From positions 1 to 14,043 of the forward strand of contig CAJPNA010000015.1 in the NCBI GenBank assembly GCA_905371865.1: DNA of 14,043 nt, read 5' to 3'. Numbering within the stretch: position 1 is the first letter of the stretch; each line of letters opens with the position of its first letter. The notes under the pieces were generated by a model, which was not told where the DNA came from, ran no database searches, and was given only the letters and a program-made list of their open reading frames with translations. This document shows positions 6,287 through 14,043 of the stretch, piece after piece. Position numbers and translations under genes: made by a program. The stretch comes from an uncultured Carnobacterium sp. (GTDB lineage: Bacteria > Bacillota > Bacilli > Lactobacillales > Aerococcaceae).

Positions 6287-7234
6287 TTTAGTGAAAATAT
6301 TGATTCAGAGTTATTTGAATTAGTATGGAACACTAAGAATCAAATAGAACAAATTTCATCAGATGTTGACATTTGTGCTAGTCATTTGAACCTAGTTCCA
6401 GTAACACCACCACTTTTTGAAATAGACGAACGTGTGAAATTTACAGACCGTGGTGTTGCTTTGAAAAGAAGTATGGAAGGTAGAGTCGGTGCTATCTCAA
6501 GCTTTAAGGTGGGTTCGTTGCAAGACATTGTATCATATATGTTTGACATATTAAAAAAGTTATTTAAGAAGAAAGTTGACGCAGTGTCTGGTGATATGAG
6601 CACAGAAACTGACGAAAATCTCATTATCTCAAATGTTCTCGATTATGAGTATGACTATAGCAATCAAAGGGAAATTACACAAATCTATCCGAATAATGAA
6701 GATATTGATGTGATTTTGGGATTTTGGAACAATGATGCTATTGAAGATGGTTATAGATTATCACCCGATTTAGTTAAGCGTCAGATTCCAATTGACAAGT
6801 ATGTCTACAAATTAGATGATACATTTAAGTTTAACCAATACTATGAAAGTTCATGCTACGACGAGTTGACTATTTACAATACGTTAATGGTTGTGGGAAT
6901 TCAGCATAAAGACCAACGACGAGAGTTATTAAATCGCTGGTTACGAAAGCATGATTCTATCTATAAATTTTCACCAACGAAATACGATGAGTACTTGGAT
7001 AACTTACATGACGCTTTATTAGTGGTAGAACATGACAGTAAATCGGGTGTTTCAGAGGACGTTGCTAGATATTGTGACTATATCACGATTTCACGAGTTG
7101 CGATTATGGAGACTCCGTGGACTAGAACATTGGTTAAAAAGAATGGAGAGACCGTTACAGATACTGGTGTTGACAGAAGACTTCATGTTTATATAAGACC
7201 ATTTTATGAGGACGAAGCTCGACAAAATCACTAG
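6287..7234 (+). pseudogene. 3' remnant of tandem-family paralogue 3 with a long extra C-terminal domain
   Basis: An open frame runs from just after the TnpB element (preceding stop at 6278-6280) to TAG 7232-7234; the first usable internal start is TTG 6386. The first 90 or so residues match the second half of the paralogues: VDICASHL aligns to VNCYAHY, TPPLFEIDERVKF to RPPLIDIDDRVKF, and SLQDIVSYMFDILKKLF to their closing helix. Some 195 further residues, not present in paralogues 1, 2 and 4, follow with no recognised motif. The same frame continues for 21 codons past the TAG, to TAA 7298-7300, and those codons read like a natural helical C terminus, so TAG may be a second nonsense change. 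The long intact frame suggests the damage is recent or that a truncated product is still made. Confidence 0.7.
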
Positions 7235-7316
7235 AATTTTGTCTTGGAAGAAATTGAGAATAAAGTAATTAACGATAAATTTGATGAGTTCTTATCGTAA
7301 TATAATGAGGTGAGAT

Positions 7317-7772
7317 ATGGAATTTCTTAGCGATGAAGAAGTAAGAGAAGCACAACAATATTTTTTAAAGCGACTAAGCGAGGACGGTAAATTGTCGCTT
7401 ATTGCATTGCCGCATGGTGATGATTGGGATGATATTCATGTTTACATGGACGAGAATACGTTGGTGATTGGGAGTGAATTAACAAGTAATTTACATTATG
7501 ATAAGTTTTTCGACATCACAAATATTAGTTTCTTCTGTGAGAAGATGAATGATTTGGTTTTAGTAAAAGGGACTATTAATTTTCGACGTGAGGTTGCACC
7601 ACCATCTAAACTAGAATTGAGTAATAGGAAGTTTAAGTGTCCATATAATGAACTTAATACATACAAACATTGCTACAAACACGTTGATTACGAACAAACA
7701 ATTATGGCATCTGTAGAATCGGTTACTGACATGATTGATTTAGTAATTGAAATACTGCAGAAATTATACTAG
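7317..7772 (+). CDS. Tandem-family paralogue 4, unknown function
   Basis: This gene encodes 151 residues from ATG 7317, preceded by GAGGTG (7307-7312). It is the most divergent and shortest intact member. It has 16 residues before LKRLSEDGKL, an acidic stretch (GDDWDDIHVY) where the others have NDVDINNILY, a VKGTINFRREVAPPS segment aligned to VNC...RPPL, and the closing amphipathic helix VESVTDMIDLVIEILQKLY. No signal peptide, membrane segment or catalytic motif is visible. It lies 14 nt before the next gene, in the same operon. The family assignment rests on the conserved order of landmarks rather than on strong identity, and its function is unknown. Confidence 0.82.
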   Translation: MEFLSDEEVREAQQYFLKRLSEDGKLSLIALPHGDDWDDIHVYMDENTLVIGSELTSNLHYDKFFDITNISFFCEKMNDLVLVKGTINFRREVAPPSKLELSNRKFKCPYNELNTYKHCYKHVDYEQTIMASVESVTDMIDLVIEILQKLY

Positions 7773-7786
7773 AAAGGACGTAAATA

Positions 7787-9019
7787 ATGAACGAAAGAGA
7801 AATTTTATTACAGTATGTGAAGGGTTTAGGTACTACTAAAGTACGTAGACCGTTATTTTTAATCGTGCACGATGATGTGCGAGTAGCTGACGATTTAGCT
7901 GAACGATTAAGTAAAGCGATGGAAAAGGAATATGTTTGCAAGAAGACTACTAACGCTGGAGATGCTCATGGACATTATGAGTGGGTTGACTCGAACAATA
8001 TTTTCTCGCAAGAGGACGTTTCACGATATGTTATAGGTACAGATAGCGTCAATAATGAGGACTTGTATCATGTGATTACGGACAATCAGTTGGTTCGAGC
8101 AACATTCATGGGTGTGACACCAAAAGAAATGATTAATATTGAAGAAAGTGGATTTGACGGATATCATTCAACAGACATCGAATTGATTCCGATTTATTTA
8201 AGGGAGAATGATGTCGTACAGACTATGCATCCAAATTACATGGTTGGGGTAAATTGTATCGAGATTGATGTGAAACTTGGTATTGATTTCATTGTGAAGC
8301 AACTATGTTCATTATATCGTATGGCGGAAGTGATTTTAGGAATGTCACGAGCTTACTGGGATTTTGATGAGAATGAGTTACATGTTGATGATATGGTTTA
8401 CTTTGCTAAAAGTGGTGATAAGTTCTATGGTGATTTGGACAATTTCGATTACTGTTCAGAACATTGTTTGTCGAAATATAAAAAACTAAATGTTAGAGCA
8501 GTCATGTCACCAAATGAGTTGACAAAGTCTGACATTAAGCACATGGTATTAGTTTCAGTACACAATAACTCATTGAGTTCTGAATTAATCATGGATATGT
8601 TATCTCTAACACAATATATGTTAGAGTTGTTACGACTAAGGGATATTACATCATCTGAGTTCGAGCAACGATTGAATCGATTGTATAGTGCGATTTCAAC
8701 ACCTATTGATATGGAATTAGAGCGATTTGATGAGCGATTACACACGTTGATGTCGAAATATCGAGATACGTTGTCGGATAAACCAACAACACCAACAATT
8801 GAGTTGAAAAAAGAACTCGATTATGTGGTGAAGTTAAACACTATTGATTCCGAAGGTAACAAACCAAGCGACGTTGTTGAGCTACAATTGTATGTACCAG
8901 AGAATATCGAAAGAAAGATTAGTGAAAATGATATGGCTCTTTTGGTGAGTGCATTACATGCGAACATACGTTCGTTCATGGATGACCCACAAGCATATCG
9001 CAAGTTATTGGGAAAATAA
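7787..9019 (+). CDS. Unrecognised 410-residue protein, last gene of the operon
   Basis: ATG 7787 follows a strong Shine-Dalgarno AAAGGA (7774-7778) with 8 nt spacing. The product is soluble and acidic, with no signal peptide or membrane helix. The first 50 residues include a hydrophobic strand (PLFLIVHDD) and a helix (VADDLAERLSKAMEK). Residues around 165-190 contain VNCIEIDVKLG followed by an amphipathic helix, and later ELHVDDMVYF. These are faintly like the VNC and IDDRVKF landmarks of the upstream paralogues, but the match is too weak to claim homology. The region from about 265 to 325 is helical, with heptad-like Leu spacing. The gene ends one base before an 18-bp terminator, so it closes the operon. 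I do not recognise the family, and any function would be a guess. Confidence 0.85.
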   Translation: MNEREILLQYVKGLGTTKVRRPLFLIVHDDVRVADDLAERLSKAMEKEYVCKKTTNAGDAHGHYEWVDSNNIFSQEDVSRYVIGTDSVNNEDLYHVITDNQLVRATFMGVTPKEMINIEESGFDGYHSTDIELIPIYLRENDVVQTMHPNYMVGVNCIEIDVKLGIDFIVKQLCSLYRMAEVILGMSRAYWDFDENELHVDDMVYFAKSGDKFYGDLDNFDYCSEHCLSKYKKLNVRAVMSPNELTKSDIKHMVLVSVHNNSLSSELIMDMLSLTQYMLELLRLRDITSSEFEQRLNRLYSAISTPIDMELERFDERLHTLMSKYRDTLSDKPTTPTIELKKELDYVVKLNTIDSEGNKPSDVVELQLYVPENIERKISENDMALLVSALHANIRSFMDDPQAYRKLLGK

Positions 9020-9060
9020 AAAAATAACACTATAGCTTAATTGCTATAGTGTTATTTTTT
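9019..9060. terminator. Bidirectional terminator between convergent genes
   Basis: The arms at 9019-9036 and 9043-9060 are 18-bp exact complements around a TTAATT loop. The outer A and T runs provide a T tract in both directions. It serves the rightward operon and the leftward adhesin gene, whose stop codon is near 9077. Confidence 0.93.
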
Positions 9061-9076
9061 GTTTCATGAAATAAAA

Positions 9077-11080
9077 CTATTGAACTTTGTGATTACGTTT
9101 TTTTAATACGAAGTAACCAGATGCTCCAAGAGCAAGTACACCAGCTACTACTAATCCACCTGTAATCGCAGCATTTGTTTTTGGTAACTCAGAATTTGGT
9201 TTGACAATTTCAAATGATTGGTCTTCATTTTTATTATCACGTTCTTTAGAGATTACATTTTCTGTTGGTTTACCATCTTTTACTTCAAATACTGTTTCGA
9301 ATAATACATATTTACCAGCTGGTAAATCTTTAGTGTTTAATGTATCAGCATTTACAACTAATTCACCAGATTCGTCAATGGTTGCTGTTGTTTCGTAAGT
9401 TCCAACAACTTCATCAGTTCCGTATTTGGCGATTTCTAATCGAACAAATACTTGTGAACCTTTCTCGAAATCTTGATATTTAATCGTATCTGATACTTTT
9501 CCATCTTCTCCAACTGTTACAACTTTCTTACCATTAACTTGAGCAATGGTGTTCAATTTAGGATTACGGTTGTAGACTGTTTCACGTTCGTTTTCCCAGT
9601 CGAAGTTGGAAGCAAGAATATTACCTTGTTCGTCAAGTAATTCTTCACCGAATACTGTCCAGTGACCGATTGTTTCTTCAAGAACTGGATATTCAAATTC
9701 AACATCCATTTCGTGAGCAGTTGCTACAATCTTTTTCTCTTGTACTTGGATTCGTTGTTTTTGAGTATCTTTGTCATTCTCGTACGTACGAACAGTATAT
9801 GTTTTACCAATGTCCAAGTTAGTTAAGTGAGCAACTTCTTTTTTAGTCTCAAATTTATAAACTGTCTTTGTACCAGTTTGTAAATTCGTAGCATCTGTTT
9901 GAATCGTAGGGATTCTATCATTTGTAAATAATGTTGCTGTTGCTAATGTGGCACGTTCACCACCGACGATGTTAAAGTCAATTTTCTTGTTATCAAGTTT
10001 GTAACCATCAGCTGCTTTAACTTCTCGGATGTAATATTTACCAACTTCTAATCCGTTGACTTTTAATAGTCCATCTTTATCAGTTGTGTATTTACCGATT
10101 GATGTTTCAGTACCATCAGCTTTCACTTGGAATACTTCAAATTCTACACCGGCTAGACCTTCTTTGTCAGTATTGACTTTACGTAGTGCGAAAGCACCTT
10201 CAATGTCCGTGATGTTTTCAGTTGGTTGTGGTGATAGTGATACAGAACCATAATTTCCGTCTTTGATTTTAAATTCACCAACGGTTTGTGAACCCCACTT
10301 GTACCAAATTAAAGATGCACCTTCATATGCTTTATCGGCACTTTCAAATGAAAAAGTTCTAGATTCTTTAGGAGCTTCATTTGTAGCTGTAATCGAAAGA
10401 ACATTTCCATTCAACGAGAATGTGTATCCATCTTGAGTAGACGGAATGCTTAATTTTTGAATAACATTATTATCATCTGTTAATTCGACGGTTTGACCTC
10501 GTTGAATTTGTTTAACTTCACCATTCCAAGATGTGTAAGCTTTATGATTGTTGACTTTTTCTAAAACCTCAGATTTGAAGTTTTCATAGTCTGTCATTGT
10601 CAAGTCACCAGTGAATCGCTCTGGAGTATATCCGAGTTCTTCCCAAATTAATGCTTGTGTCATTACAGCTCGCCAATCACGAGTGTCAGATGAACCATAA
10701 TATCCATAGTAAGCAATTAGTTCTAGTTTTCTGAATTTTTCTTCATCAACTGGTGCGTTTGCTTTACCAAGATTGGTCACACTTTGTGTATATTTAGATT
10801 CGTTGTAATCATAATCAGCACCATCAACTGCCAAAGTCCATGGGTCTAAACAGAAAACTACACGACCATTTAGTCGTAGTACAACATATTCTGTCCAACT
10901 AGGAACTCCATCTTTACTAAAATACATCGTACCATTACCCCAAGCGTCAGATGATGGTGTAACACTGATTGTATCTGCTGATACTGTAGAACCATTTGCT
11001 AATGAAAATAGACTAGCAGCACCAGCAATTGCTAAACCAGAAAACAATGTTTTTGGTTTCATAAATTTTGGAAACTTCAT
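9077..11080 (-). CDS. LPXTG-anchored thioester adhesin (TQXA, CnaB and VaFE domains)
   Basis: This gene encodes 667 residues, with GGAGG placed 9 nt upstream of its ATG. Residues 1-35 are a signal peptide, probably cut after VSA. The thioester domain has Cys77 (VVFCLDP) and Gln142 in TQALIWE, the TQXA signature; in this family Cys and Gln form an internal thioester that bonds covalently to host surfaces. Residues 295-371 form a CnaB/SpaA fold (ALRKVN with Lys301 and YYIREVKAADGY with Glu353), expected to carry an isopeptide bond. Residues 393-465 and 505-627 look like VaFE repeats, the second including GKYVLFE. The C terminus has LPKTN (632-636), a hydrophobic helix and a KKRN tail for sortase anchoring. 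It is a stalk-type adhesin, transcribed alone from its own promoter. Confidence in the class is high; the ligand is unknown. Confidence 0.93.
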   Translation of the reverse strand: MKFPKFMKPKTLFSGLAIAGAASLFSLANGSTVSADTISVTPSSDAWGNGTMYFSKDGVPSWTEYVVLRLNGRVVFCLDPWTLAVDGADYDYNESKYTQSVTNLGKANAPVDEEKFRKLELIAYYGYYGSSDTRDWRAVMTQALIWEELGYTPERFTGDLTMTDYENFKSEVLEKVNNHKAYTSWNGEVKQIQRGQTVELTDDNNVIQKLSIPSTQDGYTFSLNGNVLSITATNEAPKESRTFSFESADKAYEGASLIWYKWGSQTVGEFKIKDGNYGSVSLSPQPTENITDIEGAFALRKVNTDKEGLAGVEFEVFQVKADGTETSIGKYTTDKDGLLKVNGLEVGKYYIREVKAADGYKLDNKKIDFNIVGGERATLATATLFTNDRIPTIQTDATNLQTGTKTVYKFETKKEVAHLTNLDIGKTYTVRTYENDKDTQKQRIQVQEKKIVATAHEMDVEFEYPVLEETIGHWTVFGEELLDEQGNILASNFDWENERETVYNRNPKLNTIAQVNGKKVVTVGEDGKVSDTIKYQDFEKGSQVFVRLEIAKYGTDEVVGTYETTATIDESGELVVNADTLNTKDLPAGKYVLFETVFEVKDGKPTENVISKERDNKNEDQSFEIVKPNSELPKTNAAITGGLVVAGVLALGASGYFVLKKRNHKVQ

Positions 11081-11155
11081 AGTTTCATTCCTCCAATTTT
11101 AATATTTGTTATTTAGTTCAATTTTAATAAAACTAAATGTAATCTCTAAATAAAT

Positions 11156-11184
11156 ATTATATACTATATGTTGCTGAGTGTCAA
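11156..11184 (-). promoter_or_regulatory. Consensus sigma-A promoter of the thioester adhesin
   Basis: Read on the - strand, TTGACA (11179-11184) and TATAAT (11156-11161) are both perfect consensus hexamers with a 17-bp spacer. A leader of about 65-70 nt follows. This is the strongest promoter in the window. Confidence 0.9.
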
Positions 11185-11250
11185 CATCTCAATTAAATAT
11201 TTTTGATGGGGACATGACTAGCTTTACATGGCGTATGTTTTATGGTATCA

Positions 11251-11256
11251 TATAAT
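11251..11256 (+). promoter_or_regulatory. -10 box of the repeat surface protein
   Basis: TATAAT at 11251-11256 lies 36 nt before the start codon. No good -35 box is seen at 17 bp; TTTACA (11223-11228) is 22 bp away. Together with the leftward promoter, this makes 11081-11292 a divergent control region. Confidence 0.5.
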
Positions 11257-11292
11257 TATGTTATAAACTAATTTTAAGGACGTGAGTTTGAG

Positions 11293-14043
11293 ATGAAAAG
11301 GACTTTTAAGGTCAGTGGTGCGTTAGCAGCATCATTACTCATGATGGGTTATGCAACTCCTATCTTAGCTGAGACTAGAAATGGTCATGAGATATTGGAA
11401 TATAAATCACATGAGTTAGAGGGTAGAGTAAATCAGTTAAAAGAATTGGGAGTTAATCCGGGAATTGAACGTACAGTTATTAAGAAAATAGTGCATTCCG
11501 GCTCAGAAATGCTACAAGCGAGGTCTGATATAGAATCTGCTATTGCTAAAGTGGATAAAGCTAATGAAAATGTAGTAAATATTGCAAAAGCACATAAAGA
11601 AAGTGTGAAAAAAGAACAAGCTCGTCTTCAATCTGAGGAAGATGATATCAAATCTAAGTTTCCATTAATTATGGAAAAGGAAGGTGTTCGAATATACGGA
11701 CAATTCAATGAAGAAGCGAAAGGTTCACATGATTATTACAAAAATATTCATATGTTCTTTGATGCAGATTCTGATTACGAGGGTGCTGTAGATGGTGTAC
11801 GTATTTACGACGACTCTAAATGGGAAGTTGTATCTGGTGATGCAAAGTTAGTTGGAAATGTATCAGCGAGTAACCCAGATTGGGACTATGTTGCACTTGG
11901 AGGTAAGGGTTCTTTACCAGCAGAGGGTACTACTGTAAAACTAACTCACGTTGCAACGTTAGATGATGGTAGAAATGTGGATATGCTTATTAGGGTAGGA
12001 AAGTTTAGAACTAAAACTGATGATAAACCAGAGTTTATTCAAGAATATATGTCATATTTTCCAAATGATAAACGTGGTGAGTATTTACTTCTTGGAAAAA
12101 CCACAAGTGGTAGTCGTCAGATGAGCATTGAATCCGCATTTGGTAAACAAACACAACTTGATATTCAGTTTGTTGATGGAGATGGAAATCCAGTAAAACT
12201 TGTTACTGGATTGGTATCAACTGATATCGATTATCTACAGAGTGTTACGGTTGGTGGTAATGCGTGGTTGGGAAATCTTGTACCACCTAAATCAGAATCT
12301 GGTTTAGATACTATTATATGGGATGCTGATAGAGTTCCAGTTCCAAATACAGTAAAAGACGTAGAATATAATGTGGCTAATGGAGCAGAGTCGATTCCAA
12401 GAGGTTCATTTGTTTCTCTTTTAGCAGGGGATTCTTTCTCTTATACACATGGAGAGTGGAATGAGACTTCAATTCAAGGGGATGCATTTCGTGAAAAAAG
12501 TTTAAATCGAGTGAAGGAAGACCCAGAGGGTGCTGGATTGCCATATATGTATACTGATATTTTTGGAACAGGTTCTAAGGTTCATGTACATAAACCAGAT
12601 ATTCCAACTCAACCAGCAAATGAGTTGAATGAAGTTGTTGGAGAAATTGAAGTTATTAATTATACTATGTATGAAGATGAGGATGGGAGAGAACTTGCTG
12701 AGAAGCAAGAGGGTATTCATGACCATAAGTTAATACCAGAGTATGACTACATTAGAACTGACAGAGCTGAGACTGGTGATGTCACGCATGTGTATTCGAA
12801 AATCCACTATACATCTTATTTAGATGAAATCGGACAAGAGTTGTTACCTAAGGAAAAGGGTATCCTAGACAAGAAAGAAATCGATGAGCATGAGTTTGTT
12901 AGAACAAATCGAACTCCAGAGGGTAATATTGAACATATCTATAGACGGATTAAACATACTTATTACTTGGATGAAAATCATAAAGAGATATTGACACAAA
13001 AAGAAGGAATCCATGATAAAGAGAATATCGATGGTTATGATTTTGTTCAGACATTGGAGCTTGAAAGTGGTGACGTTGAGCATTTATATAGTAAAATTAA
13101 ATGGACATCATACATTGATGAAAATGGTAAAAATCTTTTAGAAGCTAAAAAAGGATTACATGAAAAAGAATCGGTAAATGGATATAATTTCGTACGTACA
13201 GTGAACAAAGAAAGTGGTAACATTGAACACATTTACGCTCGTATTAAATGGACATCTTATGTTGATACTAATGGTCTGCAATTGATACCAAAACGAGAAG
13301 GTACACTAGATAAAGAAGAAATCAATGATTATGAGTTTATACGAACTGACATCAAGGATAATGGTGACATTGAACATGTGTACTCTAAAATCAAGTGGAC
13401 TTCATATGTAGATGACAATGATGTAGAATTGCTAACTAAAAAGAAAGGAATCCATGATGGAGAATCTATTGATAGATATAATTTTATTCGGACAGTATTG
13501 GATGTTGATGGCAATGTGAAACATGTTTACTCTAAGATTAAATGGACTACCTATGTGGATGAGAATGATGTTGATTTAATAACTAAGAAAGAAGGAATCC
13601 ACGACAAGGTTGAAATTGATAATTATAATTTCTTACGAACATCCACTGACGCTGAGGGAAATGTTAAACATGTTTATGCCAAGAAAAAATGGACTAAGTA
13701 TGTGGATGAATCTGGACATGAATTGATGCCGATGAGGGAAGGAATTCAAGAGAAAGAGTCAATCGACCAATACGATTTTGTACGAAGCGATAACGTTGAG
13801 AATGGTATTGAACACGTGTACTCTAAGATTAAATGGACGACTTATGTCACAGAATCTGGTAACGAGTTATCACCTAAGGATAAAGGAATACATGATTCAA
13901 AAGTAATTGATGGTTATACATTTATTCGAACTAATAACAAAGAAGATGGTAATGTTGAACATGTATATCGAGAAATTCCGAAATTTACTACATTCGTTGA
14001 CGTTGAAGGTAAAACATTGTTACCTAAGAAGGAAGGTATTCAC
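11293..14043 (+). CDS. Long secreted repeat surface protein, 3' end outside the window
   Basis: This gene encodes 917 codons in the window and has no stop codon here. ATG 11293 follows TAAGGA (11275-11280), with rather long spacing. Residues 1-26 are a signal peptide ending PILA. Residues 33-122 are charged and likely coiled coil. Residues about 130-430 form a beta-rich globular region in which FVDGDGNPVKLVTGLVS faintly resembles the GbpC/antigen I/II-type adhesin core; this is a tentative match. A short linker (PDIPTQPANE) leads to tandem repeats from residue 455: nine complete and one partial at the window edge. I see no cysteine. The pattern, an N-terminal binding head on a long repeat stalk, is that of Gram-positive adhesins, so an LPXTG motif is expected beyond the window. 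It is divergent from the thioester adhesin and may be co-regulated with it. Confidence 0.88.
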   Translation, partial: MKRTFKVSGALAASLLMMGYATPILAETRNGHEILEYKSHELEGRVNQLKELGVNPGIERTVIKKIVHSGSEMLQARSDIESAIAKVDKANENVVNIAKAHKESVKKEQARLQSEEDDIKSKFPLIMEKEGVRIYGQFNEEAKGSHDYYKNIHMFFDADSDYEGAVDGVRIYDDSKWEVVSGDAKLVGNVSASNPDWDYVALGGKGSLPAEGTTVKLTHVATLDDGRNVDMLIRVGKFRTKTDDKPEFIQEYMSYFPNDKRGEYLLLGKTTSGSRQMSIESAFGKQTQLDIQFVDGDGNPVKLVTGLVSTDIDYLQSVTVGGNAWLGNLVPPKSESGLDTIIWDADRVPVPNTVKDVEYNVANGAESIPRGSFVSLLAGDSFSYTHGEWNETSIQGDAFREKSLNRVKEDPEGAGLPYMYTDIFGTGSKVHVHKPDIPTQPANELNEVVGEIEVINYTMYEDEDGRELAEKQEGIHDHKLIPEYDYIRTDRAETGDVTHVYSKIHYTSYLDEIGQELLPKEKGILDKKEIDEHEFVRTNRTPEGNIEHIYRRIKHTYYLDENHKEILTQKEGIHDKENIDGYDFVQTLELESGDVEHLYSKIKWTSYIDENGKNLLEAKKGLHEKESVNGYNFVRTVNKESGNIEHIYARIKWTSYVDTNGLQLIPKREGTLDKEEINDYEFIRTDIKDNGDIEHVYSKIKWTSYVDDNDVELLTKKKGIHDGESIDRYNFIRTVLDVDGNVKHVYSKIKWTTYVDENDVDLITKKEGIHDKVEIDNYNFLRTSTDAEGNVKHVYAKKKWTKYVDESGHELMPMREGIQEKESIDQYDFVRSDNVENGIEHVYSKIKWTTYVTESGNELSPKDKGIHDSKVIDGYTFIRTNNKEDGNVEHVYREIPKFTTFVDVEGKTLLPKKEGIH
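12655..14043 (+). repeat. Tandem 147-bp coding repeats (49 residues each)
   Basis: The units start at 12655, 12802, 12949, 13096, 13243, 13390, 13537, 13684 (48 residues), 13828 and 13975 (cut by the window end). The consensus is roughly IKWTSYVDENG, then LLxKKEGIHDKE, then IDxYxFxRT, then GNIEHVYSK. Units differ at many positions, with the middle ones (13096-13683) most alike, so the array is old in part and recently expanded in part. The pattern resembles short MucBP-like stalk repeats, but I cannot assign the family firmly. Confidence 0.9.

Larger units (their letters stand above)
4840..6290 (+). mobile_element. TnpB-only insertion element (IS1341-like), inserted in paralogue 3
   Basis: The element interrupts a gene whose two halves are recognisable on each side, which fixes its limits to within a few tens of bases. 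The left junction lies just after TTTAA (4835-4839), a site of the kind used by IS605 relatives. The right end holds two hairpins, 6242-6258 and 6271-6286. Only tnpB is present; there is no TnpA transposase, so movement would need one supplied in trans. No target duplication is visible, as expected for the IS200/IS605 group. Exact ends are not determined, because some target-gene sequence (perhaps 15-30 codons) also seems to be missing. Confidence 0.7.

Noticed and set aside
12502..13514. Several minus-strand open frames of 60 to 75 residues under the repeats
   Set aside because: They recur with the repeat period, lack ribosome sites and are shadows of the + strand gene.
12655..14043. 147-bp repeats as a noncoding satellite or CRISPR
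   Set aside because: The frame is open throughout, the period is a multiple of three and changes keep a protein consensus, so they are coding repeats.

Overview
This is AT-rich DNA (roughly a third G+C by eye) with strong Gram-positive Shine-Dalgarno sites, sigma-A type promoters and two secreted wall proteins, one carrying a TQXA thioester domain and an LPXTG-type anchor. That suggests a Lactobacillales host (streptococcus, enterococcus or a relative). The genus cannot be fixed from the window. The left part looks like the replication module of a plasmid, phage-plasmid or integrated element. The right part looks like its surface-adhesin cargo.

Layout. Positions 1-2221 hold a MerR-like helix-turn-helix protein, whose C-terminal half resembles a decayed IS607-type serine recombinase, overlapped by a superfamily 3 (D5/P4-type) replicative helicase. 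A terminator at 2230-2271 follows. Positions 2222-3300 contain no convincing gene. They hold 17 exact copies of TGTGCAGA in both orientations plus several palindromes, which is best read as an iteron-type replication origin.

From 3304 an extended -10 promoter starts a rightward operon ending at an 18-bp perfect bidirectional terminator (9019-9060). It encodes a small three-helix membrane protein, then divergent tandem paralogues of an unrecognised ~150-170 residue family (3674, 4177, a disrupted copy at 4714/6287, and 7317), then a 410-residue orphan protein. All four paralogues have exactly 16 residues before a shared helix motif, and this fixes their starts. The third copy carries a nonsense codon and is split by a TnpB-only (IS1341-like) element at about 4840-6290. 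That TnpB lacks the usual zinc-finger cysteines and has Gly where the RuvC-II Glu normally sits.

From 9077 to the end, two surface-protein genes diverge from 11081-11292. The leftward one is a 667-residue thioester/CnaB/VaFE adhesin ending LPKTN. The rightward one is a very long secreted protein with nine complete 49-residue (one 48-residue) tandem repeats, and it runs off the right end of the window. A reasonable reading is an autonomously replicating mobile element carrying host-attachment proteins and an uncharacterised operon. The operon's function is unknown.
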